This document shows positions 1 through 7,777 of a stretch of DNA of 45,142 bases, piece by piece. Made by a program: the position numbers and the translations under genes. How positions within the stretch are numbered: the stretch's first letter is position 1; each line of letters begins with the position of its first letter. The DNA is from a bacterium (GTDB lineage Bacteria > Planctomycetota > J058 > JAJDCP01). The notes beneath the pieces were generated by a model. The model ran no database searches. It was given only the letters and a program-made list of their open reading frames with translations, and was not told the origin of the DNA. Location: positions 1 through 45,142 of the forward strand of contig JAUIEM010000011.1 of the NCBI GenBank assembly GCA_030428695.1. The letters are read 5' to 3'.

Positions 1-234
1 GTTGCCGCCGACGAATACGCCGGGGACCATCCGCGCGATATCGATGCTGTTGTCGAAGCCGAGTGTGTCGAGCTGGTCTCCGCTGAACGCGCTGACGGCG
101 ATGCCCACGTCCTGGATATCCTGCTGACGTTTCTGCGCGGTCACCACGACCTCTTCCATCTTCTGCTCGGCGCTTGCGGGTATTGCGAGCGCAGCGAGCG
201 CGCCGGCGCAGGCTAGTGTGTTAAGTGTTTTCAT
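1..234 (-). CDS. TonB-dependent receptor, N-terminal part (runs off the window)
   Basis: The visible 78 residues start with a signal peptide (MKTLNTLACAGALAALAIPASA), followed at once by a TonB box (MEEVVVTAQKR) and the start of a plug domain (DIQDVGIAVSAFSGDQL, then DIARMVPGVFVGGN). This order is diagnostic of TonB-dependent outer-membrane receptors, which import siderophores, vitamin B12, glycans or other large substrates using proton-motive force relayed by TonB. The substrate cannot be told from the plug start. The ATG is preceded by AAGGGAGAG. The gene begins 27 bases after the stop of a truncated prolyl-oligopeptidase remnant, so the two may once have been an import/peptide-degradation pair. 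The barrel lies outside the window. Confidence 0.9.
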   Translation of the reverse strand, partial: MKTLNTLACAGALAALAIPASAEQKMEEVVVTAQKRQQDIQDVGIAVSAFSGDQLDTLGFDNSIDIARMVPGVFVGGN

Positions 235-261
235 CCTGAGTCTCTCCCTTGTCTGGATGTA

Positions 262-513
262 TCAGGCGGTCTGCGCCGCGTGGTGCGCGGCGAGATAGCC
301 GAAGGTCAGCTCGTTCTGGGCCTCGACCCAGGCCTGCACGTCGGCCGAGGTGCGCACGCTCTCCTCGAGCCAGCGGTAGGGGTCGGGCACCTCGGTGCCG
401 TGGTAGTCGTCGGTGTGCGCGACGCGTTTCGTCTCGGGGTACTTCAAGCCGTCGTCTGCCCATGCCGTGGCCAGGCAGCTCAGCGCGACCAGCAAAATGC
501 CGCGACCTGCCAT
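262..513 (-). pseudogene. Truncated prolyl oligopeptidase (N-terminal remnant)
   Basis: An 83-residue reading frame with a signal peptide (MAGRGILLVALSCLATAWA) and then the opening of an S9A prolyl oligopeptidase (YPETKRVAHTDDYHGTEVPD, followed by PYRWLEES and AWVEAQNELTFGYLA). It stops after an unrelated-looking tail (AHHAAQTA). Full-length members are about 700 residues, with a beta-propeller and a C-terminal Ser-Asp-His hydrolase domain. None of that remains: the next gene starts only 27 bases further on. The start has a good GGAGG six bases before ATG, so a short exported peptide could still be made, but it cannot be a peptidase. I read it as a deletion remnant. A functional small protein is less likely. 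Confidence 0.75.
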
Positions 514-585
514 GATGCCTCCTCGTTTCTCGTAGGGGTGATCGCGGCATTGGAACATATCGCCCGGAGGCAGACCAGAGCGGGG

Positions 586-1374
586 CTATCCGGTGTCCGA
601 GCGCGCGCTCTCCGCGTCGAGCTGGGCGAGCAGCTCGCGCAGACCGGCCTCGATGGCCTCGAGCTCGGCGGCGTTGGACAGCGGCGAACCGCGCAGGCGG
701 GTGATGCGCAGGGCGAGGGTGTGCAGGAGCTGCCGCGAGTTCGCCACGGCCAGCGGCGTGTGCGGCTCGACGGCGTGGACGGTCGCGCCGCCGCCTTCCG
801 GCCACAGGGCCGCGCGCAAGAGCTCCGCCGCGCGGGGCGCGTTGTGGGCCTCGAACAGCAGCGGGTCGCCGTCCTTGAGCAGGCACTGCATCGGCCCGGA
901 GCCGTAGCGGATCCACTCGCCGAGCCCCCGGGCGGGCAGGGTCTCGACGGCGAGCAGCCGCTCGAGGGGCAGGCGGTCGACGTCGGCCTCGCGCTCGGTC
1001 CAGTCGGTCAGCTCTCCTTCGAGGTAGGGGACGAAGAGGAGCTCGCGGCGCTCGCTGGAGTACACGAGCAGGCCGCGGTCCTGGGCCTCGGCGTCGCACA
1101 CATCCCAGATGAAGCCGCACAGCCCGAGGCGGCGTTGCAGCCAGGCGGCGGTGCGCTGGGCCCGGCGCCAGAGCAGCCAGCTGTGCAGGAGCCCGGCCGG
1201 GACGACGATCGCCAGCAGGAGGGCGAGGGTGACGATCAGCCACACCACCGCCCCGAGCAGGCCGCCGGAGGCGAGCATGCCGAGGGGCACGAGCACCGAG
1301 CCGGCGACGACCAGCACGGCGACGCGCGCGACCAGCGCGCGGATCACGACATCGAAGTAGCCCGGTCCGTGCAT
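586..1374 (-). CDS. Hypothetical membrane protein
   Basis: A 262-residue protein with two or three hydrophobic segments in the first 70 residues (LVARVAVLVVAGSVLVPLGM and LLGAVVWLIVTLALLLAIVV) and a soluble C-terminal part rich in Glu, Arg and Leu. No family is recognised. It starts one base after the stop of the upstream YbjQ-like gene, so it is almost certainly translated from the same message as the two YbjQ genes. The cytosolic part has short motifs that could be a PH-like or regulatory domain (LLVYSSERRELLFVPYLEG), but that is only an impression. It could be a membrane partner of the YbjQ proteins. Confidence 0.7.
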   Translation of the reverse strand: MHGPGYFDVVIRALVARVAVLVVAGSVLVPLGMLASGGLLGAVVWLIVTLALLLAIVVPAGLLHSWLLWRRAQRTAAWLQRRLGLCGFIWDVCDAEAQDRGLLVYSSERRELLFVPYLEGELTDWTEREADVDRLPLERLLAVETLPARGLGEWIRYGSGPMQCLLKDGDPLLFEAHNAPRAAELLRAALWPEGGGATVHAVEPHTPLAVANSRQLLHTLALRITRLRGSPLSNAAELEAIEAGLRELLAQLDAESARSDTG

Positions 1375-1375
1375 A

Positions 1376-1873
1376 TCAGCGCCGCAGCCGCACGGCGGTG
1401 CCGTAGGCGAGGATCTCGGCGACCGACATGTTCGCGTTCTGCTGCTGGTTCCCCCCGCCGATCGCCGAGGCCTCGATGCGGATGTTGAAGACCGCGTCCG
1501 CGCCTTCGGCCCGGGCCGCCTCGAGCATCCGCAGCACCGCCTCGCGCCGGCCCCGCATCAGCACGCCCTCCAGGGAGCGCAGCCGGCCGCCGACCAGCTG
1601 CTTGAAGCCGGCGACGAAGCGCTTGAAGTAGTCGCTGCCGACGACGACCGAGCCCTCGATCAGGAAGCTGTCCGACGGGGCGAGGTCGGGCGGCAGGCGC
1701 TTGAGGTTGGTGACGATCATGTCCGCGAAGCGGGCCTCGCGGTCGGCGAGGTCGCGCAGGTGGCGCCGCTCGATCGCGCGGCCGATCGCCCAGGTGGTCA
1801 CCAGCATCAGGACCGTGAAGCCGAGGCTGAACAGGGCGATGTAGGCGTCGACCGCGTCGGCGAGGTAGAGCAT
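1376..1873 (-). CDS. YbjQ/UPF0145 domain protein with an N-terminal membrane helix
   Basis: This 165-residue protein has an N-terminal transmembrane helix (ALFSLGFTVLMLVTTWAIGR) followed by a UPF0145/YbjQ domain (DUF74, called a putative heavy-metal-binding domain). Family marks are VVVGSDYFKRFVAGFKQLVG, then GADAVFNIRIEAS and the end AYGTAVRLRR. YbjQ proteins form pentameric rings; their function is not settled. The ATG overlaps the upstream stop by one base (TGATG), and AGGAG lies five bases upstream. It is a paralogue of the preceding gene, differing mainly in the added membrane anchor, so the pair could make a membrane-tethered hetero-oligomer. Confidence 0.85.
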   Translation of the reverse strand: MLYLADAVDAYIALFSLGFTVLMLVTTWAIGRAIERRHLRDLADREARFADMIVTNLKRLPPDLAPSDSFLIEGSVVVGSDYFKRFVAGFKQLVGGRLRSLEGVLMRGRREAVLRMLEAARAEGADAVFNIRIEASAIGGGNQQQNANMSVAEILAYGTAVRLRR

Positions 1874-2196
1874 CACTGCTCCTTCTCGACCGTGACCGCG
1901 GTGCCGTAGGCGAACAGCTCGGCGGCGCCCTGCATCACCGACGAGGTCGCGAAGCGCACGTTGACGATCGCGTTCGCGCCCTTGCGCTTGGCCTGCGCGA
2001 TCATGCGGTTCTTCGCCTCCTCGCGGGCCTCGTTCAGGAGCTCGGTGTAGCCGCGGATCTCGCCGCCGACCAGGTTCTTCAGGCCGGCCATGAAGTCGCG
2101 GCCGATGTGCTTGGCCCGGATCGTGTTGCCCTGGACCAGGCCCTTGAACTCGACGATCCGGTAGCCGGGCAGGCTCTCGATATTGCTCATCAACAT
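1873..2196 (-). CDS. YbjQ/UPF0145 family protein (soluble)
   Basis: A 107-residue stand-alone YbjQ/UPF0145 protein: SNIESLPGYRIVEFKGLVQG, then GRDFMAGLKNLVGGEIRGYT and NAIVNVRFATSSVMQ, ending AYGTAVTVEKEQ. The length matches the family (about 105 residues). I start it at the ATG at 2196 because AGGAG sits nine bases upstream. A second ATG at 2190 is possible but is 15 bases from the ribosome site. It is the first gene of a minus-strand unit continuing into the membrane-anchored paralogue and the 262-residue membrane protein. The function of the family is unknown. Confidence 0.88.
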   Translation of the reverse strand: MLMSNIESLPGYRIVEFKGLVQGNTIRAKHIGRDFMAGLKNLVGGEIRGYTELLNEAREEAKNRMIAQAKRKGANAIVNVRFATSSVMQGAAELFAYGTAVTVEKEQ

Positions 2197-2341
2197 CTCG
2201 CGGGGCTCCTTGTGCAACCGGGAAACGGACTTCCGACGCGAGCGCAAGCCGGGTGCCGGACCGTCACCGGGGACGCCCGCGATTATCCCCGCACCGGCCC
2301 TGGCGCGCAACACCAACCGGGCGGCGTGCCGGGCCAGACGC

Positions 2342-2347
2342 TACAAT
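2342..2347 (+). promoter_or_regulatory. Possible -10 element (TACAAT)
   Basis: GCTACAATGG lies 59 bases before the start of the methyltransferase gene, in the 209-base gap between two divergent genes. It resembles other -10 elements seen in this window (GTACAATGG before the DUF1015 gene, TGCTACACT before bioB), but no matching -35 box is visible 16-18 bases upstream. Confidence 0.35.
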
Positions 2348-2405
2348 GGGCACTTCCACCATCCGATCCGCGCGCGTCCCGCGCGCCCACTCGCGAGGAG
2401 CTCCC

Positions 2406-4022
2406 ATGCCCCCCGAACCCGCCGCGTCCGGCGCCGATGACGCTCCCGCCCTCGCGCGCCTGTCCGAGGCCCGCCTCTGGAACCTGCAGCGCGACTTCTA
2501 CGAAGAGCACGGGCCGCGGGCCTGGAGCGAGGGCCGGGTGCCGAGCCACCTGACCTCCAACGCCTACATCGCCCGCGCCTACGCCCGCCTGATCCAGCGC
2601 TACTGGCTCGACTGCCGGGCCCAGGACATCGGCGACCCCGAGGCGCCCCTCGAGCTGCTCGAGCTCGGCTCGGGCTCCGGCGCGTTCGCCTACCTGCTGC
2701 TGAAGGCCCTGTTCCCGATGCTCGAGATGTTCCCCGAGCCCCGGCCGCGCCTGCGGCTGATCCTCAGCGACGTCGCCGCCGCCAACGTCGAGGCCCTGCG
2801 CCGCCACCGGGCCTTCCGCGCCCTCGCCTCGGTCGGCCTGATCGAGGTCGTCAGCTTCGACGCCGAGACCGGCAGCTTCACCCTGGGCGGCGACGAGCCC
2901 TGGCAACCGAAGAACCCGCCGGTGGTCATCGCCAACTACGTGTTCGACTCCCTGCGCCAGGACGTCTTCCGCATCGCCGGGGGCAAGCTCGCCGAGGGCC
3001 TGTGCGCCCCCGACCCCGCGAAGATCGCCGAGGCAGTGCCGGTCGACGAGAAGCAGAGCATCGTCGAGCTCGACGTGACCTGGAGGAACCTCGACGGGCC
3101 GGCCTACGAGGACCCGCTCTGGCAGGAGCTGGTGATCGACTACGGCCGGCGCCTCGGCGACACGGTGCTGAACTTCCCGGTCGGCGCCCTGCGCTGCCTG
3201 GCCAACCTCGAGCGGATGTGCGGGGAGCGCTTCCTGGTGCTGACCGCCGACAAGGGCCAGACCTGCGAGCACCAGCTGATCGGGAACCCCCGGGTCGGCG
3301 TGGTCTGGCACCAGGGCTGCTTCTCGATGGGCGTCAACTTCCACGCCCTCGCCCGCTGGACCACCGCGCGCGGCGGCTTCGCCCTCGGCACCACCGACGA
3401 CGGCCAGCTCGAGGTCGCCGCCCTGTGCATGGGCGGCCGGCCCCCGCAGTTCCCCTCCCTGCGCCTCGAGTTCGAGGACCTCAAGCGGCTCAGCCCGGTG
3501 CAGATCTTCCGGGTGATGACCGCGGCGGGGAAGAGCCTCGACAACTTCGAGCTCGAGGACCTGCTCGGCCTGCTCGGCCTCGCCGCCTACGACGCGTACA
3601 CCTTCCACAGCCTGTCCGAGCGCCTCTTCGCCCTCGCCGGTCCCGCCCCCACCGCCGGGCAGCGGCGGCTGTGCGCGGCGCTCAAGAAGGTGCAGGACCA
3701 CTTCTTCCCGCTGAGCGGCTCGCGCGACGTGTTCTTCGACCTCGGCCGCATGTACACCTCGATGCGCCGCTTCAACGAGGCCCTCGAGCTGTTCCAGCTG
3801 TCCCTGGAGGTGTTCGGCGAGCACCCGGTCACCCTCTACAACCTCGGCCTCAACCTCTACCGCGAGGGCCGCCGCCGGGCCGCCCTCGCCGCCCTCGAGC
3901 GCTGCCTCGAGCTGTCGCCGGACTACGGCAAGGCGCGCACCTGGCGGCTGGTGATCGAGAACGAGCTCGACGGCTCGGGGCTGCTCGCGCGGGTGCCGAA
4001 GGAAGAGGGGAGCGGGGGCTGA
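2406..4022 (+). CDS. MidA-like SAM-dependent methyltransferase with C-terminal TPRs
   Basis: A 538-residue protein. The first part carries a Rossmann-type SAM-binding motif (LELLELGSGSGAFAYLLLKA, near residues 80-100) followed by acidic-loop and substrate-region features seen in the MidA/NDUFAF7 type of class I methyltransferase (LILSDVAAANVEALRRH, VVIANYVFDSL). The last 100 residues contain two TPR-like helical repeats (FNEALELFQLSLEVFGEHPV, then ALAALERCLELSPDYGKA). The start is the ATG with GAGGAG five bases upstream; a longer in-frame opening exists but lacks a ribosome site. MidA homologues methylate arginine on a complex I subunit in mitochondria. The substrate here is unknown, and the TPRs suggest a protein partner. 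Confidence 0.7.
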   Translation: MPPEPAASGADDAPALARLSEARLWNLQRDFYEEHGPRAWSEGRVPSHLTSNAYIARAYARLIQRYWLDCRAQDIGDPEAPLELLELGSGSGAFAYLLLKALFPMLEMFPEPRPRLRLILSDVAAANVEALRRHRAFRALASVGLIEVVSFDAETGSFTLGGDEPWQPKNPPVVIANYVFDSLRQDVFRIAGGKLAEGLCAPDPAKIAEAVPVDEKQSIVELDVTWRNLDGPAYEDPLWQELVIDYGRRLGDTVLNFPVGALRCLANLERMCGERFLVLTADKGQTCEHQLIGNPRVGVVWHQGCFSMGVNFHALARWTTARGGFALGTTDDGQLEVAALCMGGRPPQFPSLRLEFEDLKRLSPVQIFRVMTAAGKSLDNFELEDLLGLLGLAAYDAYTFHSLSERLFALAGPAPTAGQRRLCAALKKVQDHFFPLSGSRDVFFDLGRMYTSMRRFNEALELFQLSLEVFGEHPVTLYNLGLNLYREGRRRAALAALERCLELSPDYGKARTWRLVIENELDGSGLLARVPKEEGSGG

Positions 4023-4077
4023 GAGAGCAGAAGGAAGGGGAAAGGAGCGCGCTCGCCCAAGGGCGAGAGGAGGGGGG

Positions 4078-4476
4078 ATGGGCCTGCACGGCTCCGACTA
4101 CGACCTGGTCGCCCTCGGCCTGGTCTACCTGTGCGGGCTGCAGCTGTTCTGCCTGCTCGGCCACCAGGTGGTCGCGTCGAACCTCGCCAGACGGCCGGAC
4201 GCCTCGAAGCGAGAGGTCCACCCCGGAAGCGTCGCCGCGGCCTGGGTGTCGATGCTGGTGTTCCTGCTGCTCGCCGTCGGGCACTACGGGGGCGGGTCGG
4301 AGACGCTGTTCTGCACGCTCCTTGCCCTCGCGGCCCTGTTCCTCGTGGTCGGGCCGCTGCAGCTGGGCCACGCCTTCTCCAGCAAGAGCATCCCGCTGAT
4401 CACCTGCACGCTGAGCCAGCTCGCGTCCTTTGCGCTGGTCGGGCTCTACGTCTTCTTCTCGTTCGAGAGCGTCTGA
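4078..4476 (+). CDS. Hypothetical four-helix membrane protein
   Basis: A 132-residue protein with four predicted membrane segments: LVALGLVYLCGLQLFCLLG, VSMLVFLLLAVGH, LLALAALFLVVGPLQLG and LASFALVGLYVFFSF. The start has GAGAGGAGGGG directly upstream. It follows the methyltransferase gene by 55 bases on the same strand and converges on the octahaem cytochrome gene, with only 13 bases between the two stop codons. No family is recognised. Co-transcription with the methyltransferase is likely from the spacing. Confidence 0.7.
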   Translation: MGLHGSDYDLVALGLVYLCGLQLFCLLGHQVVASNLARRPDASKREVHPGSVAAAWVSMLVFLLLAVGHYGGGSETLFCTLLALAALFLVVGPLQLGHAFSSKSIPLITCTLSQLASFALVGLYVFFSFESV

Positions 4477-4489
4477 GCCGAGCGGGCCC

Positions 4490-6109
4490 TCAGTCCCCGC
4501 CCGCCCCGTAGCGCTCCTCCATCGCCCGCTTGATACGCTCGGCGGCGTCCTCGGCCCCTTCGGTGAACCAGACGTGCTCGGGCCGCGCCAGGATGCGGTC
4601 CAGGATGGTCTCGATCGCGCCGGCGGCCTCGTCATCCCCGGCCTCGTGGGCGGCGTGGATCAGCTCCTTGATCTGCGGCACCAGGTGCATGTAGAAGCGC
4701 TCGGCGACCTCGAACATGCCGTGCCAGTGGGTGTAGTCCGGCGCCATCATCGAGGCCCCGTGGCGGGCCCGGCGGCCCTCGTGGTGCCACAGGTAGAACC
4801 AGGTCCACTCGACCTCTTCGTCGAACGGGGTCGCGGTGCGCAGCCCGTGGTCGAGCAGGGCGGTCATCAGCTCCTCGCCGGGCTTGGCGAACTTCTCGTT
4901 GTAGAGGATGACCAGGTCGTCATACTGGACGTAGAAGGCGTCGACGTAGTCGCCGGTGTGGCAGTGCATGCAGACGTCGCGCATGCGGCTGCGCTTCTGC
5001 TCCCAGGTGTCGACGATGTCCGGGCTGCCCTCGGGCAGCAGGTGGTTCTCGGCGTCGGTGTTGAGACGCTTGCTGACGGGCGGACGGTTGGTCCAGGAGA
5101 TGCGCCGGCCCGGGTCGTGGGTGACCTTGCCGCCGTTGCGCATGTGGCCGGACATGTGGCAGGTCGCGCAGGTCGGCGCGGCGGCGTAGTCCTCGCCGAG
5201 CACCCAGGTCTCCGCGTCGAGGTTGAGGTCGTCCTTGAGGTCCCGGTAGGCGACGCCGTGCTTCGACTCCTCGAAGATCTCCTTCTGGGGATGGTCCGGC
5301 CCGAGGTGGCACTTGCCGCAGTTCTCCGGCTGGCGCGCGCGCCGCGGCGAGAAGTCGTGGCGGCTGTGGCAGGCCGAGCAGGAGCCGAGGGAGCCGTCGA
5401 GGTTGATGCGGCCGATGCCGGTGTTCGGCCAGGTGCCGGGGTGGTAGCGGGGACGCCCCTCGGGGTCACGCTCGATGCGGGCGAGGGCGGCCTGGTCGGT
5501 CGGCTTGCCGTTCGCGTCGGGCATCAGGTCGTCGACGGAGATCGGCGCGCCGTCGGTGCCGACCAGCGAGACCTTCGAGCCGTGGCACTGCTGGCAGCCC
5601 GAGAACGCGCTCGCCATCCCGTTGATCGTGCCCGGCTCGCCCTCGACCCCGTGCGGGTTCATCGGCACCCGCGAGCCCTCGACGGTCTCGGCCAGGAAGT
5701 TGTCGAGGGAGGCGAGGATGTTCCCGCCGCGGGCGTGGTGGCTGCCGGCGAACTCCTCCGCCTCCGCCGCGTGGCAGTGGGAGCAGTCGCGCGGGGTGAC
5801 GACCGTCGCGATCACGGCGCCGTAGTGGCGGAAGGCGTCCGCGTCGTCTTCCTCTGCCTGGTGGCAGGCGACGCAGCCGACGCCCTTCTCGGCGTGGGTA
5901 CTGCCGCGCCAGTGCTCGATGATCCCCGGGTTCTGCTGCTGGTGGCAGTCGACGCAGGCCTGCGAGGCGGCCGGCACCGCGATGATCGGATCGCGCATCC
6001 CGCTCTCCGCCTCGCGCCGCACGGTCTCGTTCCACTGCACGATCAAGAGGGAGACCACGAAGGCCGCGGACAGGCCGGCGATCACGAATTTCTTGGCGGT
6101 CAGGCTCAT
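4490..6109 (-). CDS. Octahaem cytochrome c of the hydroxylamine oxidoreductase (HAO) family
   Basis: A 539-residue protein with an N-terminal membrane anchor or uncleaved signal (FVIAGLSAAFVVSLLIVQW, residues 8-26) and exactly eight CxxCH haem sites, at residues 52, 79, 109, 172, 244, 264, 314 and 380. The number and spacing, and a C-terminal helical region with WHHEGRRARHGASMMAPDY and WHG, are those of HAO-type octahaem cytochromes, which oxidise hydroxylamine or hydrazine or reduce nitrite. Tyr459 lies 80 residues from the end, near where the tyrosine that cross-links haem P460 sits in true HAOs, but I could not align it. It is the last gene of a Rieske/cytochrome b operon (16 bases after cytochrome b, with GGAGGAG before ATG). 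It therefore probably receives electrons from, or delivers them to, that quinol complex on the periplasmic side. Confidence 0.88.
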   Translation of the reverse strand: MSLTAKKFVIAGLSAAFVVSLLIVQWNETVRREAESGMRDPIIAVPAASQACVDCHQQQNPGIIEHWRGSTHAEKGVGCVACHQAEEDDADAFRHYGAVIATVVTPRDCSHCHAAEAEEFAGSHHARGGNILASLDNFLAETVEGSRVPMNPHGVEGEPGTINGMASAFSGCQQCHGSKVSLVGTDGAPISVDDLMPDANGKPTDQAALARIERDPEGRPRYHPGTWPNTGIGRINLDGSLGSCSACHSRHDFSPRRARQPENCGKCHLGPDHPQKEIFEESKHGVAYRDLKDDLNLDAETWVLGEDYAAAPTCATCHMSGHMRNGGKVTHDPGRRISWTNRPPVSKRLNTDAENHLLPEGSPDIVDTWEQKRSRMRDVCMHCHTGDYVDAFYVQYDDLVILYNEKFAKPGEELMTALLDHGLRTATPFDEEVEWTWFYLWHHEGRRARHGASMMAPDYTHWHGMFEVAERFYMHLVPQIKELIHAAHEAGDDEAAGAIETILDRILARPEHVWFTEGAEDAAERIKRAMEERYGAGGD

Positions 6110-6125
6110 CGCTCCTCCAGGAGTC

Positions 6126-7166
6126 TCAATGGATGGCGAGGGCTTCCCACAGGGTCAGCCCGATGATGCTGAGGGCGCCGGCGATGCCGACGTAGACGCT
6201 GACTTCGGTCCCCTTCCAGCGCTTGCGCAGGGCGCCGTCGATGAAGGGCCAGATGAACATCACGAAGCCGATCAGGCCCATGCTGAGCACCGCGACGGTA
6301 CCGGAGAACAGCTTGAGCCAGCGGAAGGTCGCGTAGAAGAACCACTCCGGCTTGATCACCTCCGGGGTGACCAGCGGGTCTGCCTTCGGCCCGCTGAAGG
6401 CGGGATAGACCGTCGCGAGCACCGACAAGAGCAGCATCAGGAACAGGCCGATGCCGAGCTCGGTCAGCACGTGGTCGGGGAAGAAGTTGAAGGTGCCCGC
6501 ATCCTTCTGGCCGGGGAAGCGCAGGTCGGAGATGCCCTGCAGGCGGATCAGGGTGATGTGGACCGCCAGCAGGCAGATCATCGCCCCGGGCAGCACCGCC
6601 GCGTGCAGGATGAAGAAGCGCGGCAGGGTGTTCGCGTTGTAGGTGTCTCCGGCGAGCAGCCCCTGCTTGAGCATCGGCCCGACCACGGGCACGGTGTCGG
6701 AGATGTTGCCGGCGACCGTCGCCCCCCAGTAGCTGAGCTGCTCGTAGACCAGGCTGTAGCCGGTGAAGCCGGTCAGCAGCGTCAGCAGCAAGAGCAGCAT
6801 GCCGACACACCAGTTCAGCTCGCGGGGCTTGCGGTAGGCGCCGGTGAAGTAGACGCGGATCTGGTGCAGGATCACCGCCGCGACCATCAGCGTCGCGCCC
6901 CATTTGTGCAGGCCGCGCAGGTACCAGCCGAAGCGCAGCTCCTCGCTGATCGCCCGGACCGACTCGTAGGCGCTGGCCTGGGTCGGCTGGTAGTAGAAAG
7001 CGAGCAGGATGCCGGTGACGATCTGCACCAGGAAAAGGAACGCGGGCGTGCCCCCGAGGCAGAACCACCAGTGCTTGAGATGCCCCGGCACCGGCTCGTT
7101 GGTCAGCTCGCGGAGCTGCTCGCCGCGGACGGGGATGCGCTCGCGGAACCAGGCGGCGATGCCCAT
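6126..7166 (-). CDS. Cytochrome b, b6f type, fused b6 plus subunit IV-like part
   Basis: A 346-residue membrane protein. Two haem-b histidine pairs are visible: HKWGATLMVAAVILH (13 residues between) and HAAVLPGAMICLLAVH (14 between). The 14-residue spacing in the second pair is the b6 pattern rather than the mitochondrial one. FCLGG near residue 35 matches the YCLGG of cytochrome b6, whose cysteine binds the extra haem ci covalently. The quinol-site PEWY motif appears as PEWF (KPEWFFYATFRWLK). At 346 residues it is shorter than classical cytochrome b (about 400), fitting b6 plus three C-terminal helices. It overlaps the Rieske stop (TGATG) and is followed by the octahaem cytochrome. Role: quinol oxidation in the membrane. 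Confidence 0.93.
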   Translation of the reverse strand: MGIAAWFRERIPVRGEQLRELTNEPVPGHLKHWWFCLGGTPAFLFLVQIVTGILLAFYYQPTQASAYESVRAISEELRFGWYLRGLHKWGATLMVAAVILHQIRVYFTGAYRKPRELNWCVGMLLLLLTLLTGFTGYSLVYEQLSYWGATVAGNISDTVPVVGPMLKQGLLAGDTYNANTLPRFFILHAAVLPGAMICLLAVHITLIRLQGISDLRFPGQKDAGTFNFFPDHVLTELGIGLFLMLLLSVLATVYPAFSGPKADPLVTPEVIKPEWFFYATFRWLKLFSGTVAVLSMGLIGFVMFIWPFIDGALRKRWKGTEVSVYVGIAGALSIIGLTLWEALAIH

Positions 7167-7648
7167 CACGCGGCCCCCGCGTCCGGCACCTGCAGGTACA
7201 AGAGGCCGCCCTCGACCTTGAGCGCGAAGCGCGGCAGGCTCTGGTTGGCGGCGGCCGGCGGTCCTTCGGTCGGCGAGCCGTCGGGGGCGAAGGCGCCGTT
7301 GTGGCAGGGGCAGAAGAAGCGCTCGTTCACGGCCTCCCAGTGCACCTTGCAGCCGAGGTGCGGGCACACGTCGGACAGGGCGACGAAGGCCTCCGGCTCG
7401 TCGCCGGCGGCGCGCCGGGCGATCGTGACGCCCGCCCCGGCCGGCGTCTTGAAGGTGCGCGCCTCGCCGACCTTCAGGCTGTCGGCGCGGGCGACGTACA
7501 GCCAGTGTCCTTCGCCGCCGCCGGCCGGGTACAGGTAGCGCCCGACCACCGTCGCGAAGCTGCCCCCGGCGGCGAGCACGCCGCCGCAGGCCGAGGCGGT
7601 GCCGAGCAGGCTGAGGAAATCCCGGCGCGGGACATCGGCGTCTCCCAT
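7166..7648 (-). CDS. Rieske [2Fe-2S] protein of the cytochrome b/octahaem complex
   Basis: A 160-residue protein with an RRDFLSLLG twin-arginine-type start and a single hydrophobic stretch, then the Rieske cluster motifs CPHLGC and CPCHNG (two Cys and two His ligands) separated by the usual loop. I chose the ATG at 7648 because GGAGG lies six bases upstream; the reading frame stays open further upstream but without a ribosome site. It is the first gene of the three-gene unit Rieske, cytochrome b, octahaem cytochrome, and would pass electrons from quinol to the octahaem protein. An extended -10 element lies about 26 bases before the start. Confidence 0.92.
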   Translation of the reverse strand: MGDADVPRRDFLSLLGTASACGGVLAAGGSFATVVGRYLYPAGGGEGHWLYVARADSLKVGEARTFKTPAGAGVTIARRAAGDEPEAFVALSDVCPHLGCKVHWEAVNERFFCPCHNGAFAPDGSPTEGPPAAANQSLPRFALKVEGGLLYLQVPDAGAA

Positions 7649-7673
7649 CACGTTCCTCCATCGGTATGGGGGA

Positions 7674-7682
7674 AGTGTAGCA
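7674..7682 (-). promoter_or_regulatory. Extended -10 promoter element before the Rieske operon
   Basis: On the minus strand this reads TGCTACACT, an extended -10 (TGn plus TACACT), about 26 bases before the Rieske start. The identical nine bases occur before bioB. No good -35 box is seen, as is usual for extended -10 promoters. The 129-base gap to bioA is otherwise featureless. Confidence 0.5.
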
Positions 7683-7777
7683 CCTTCGCGATCTGCGTGC
7701 ACGTCGATATCAGGCTGATGATCGGCGAAAACTTGAGGTTACCTGCCGGTGACGCGGCGTGATGGGACGGTGACGGG

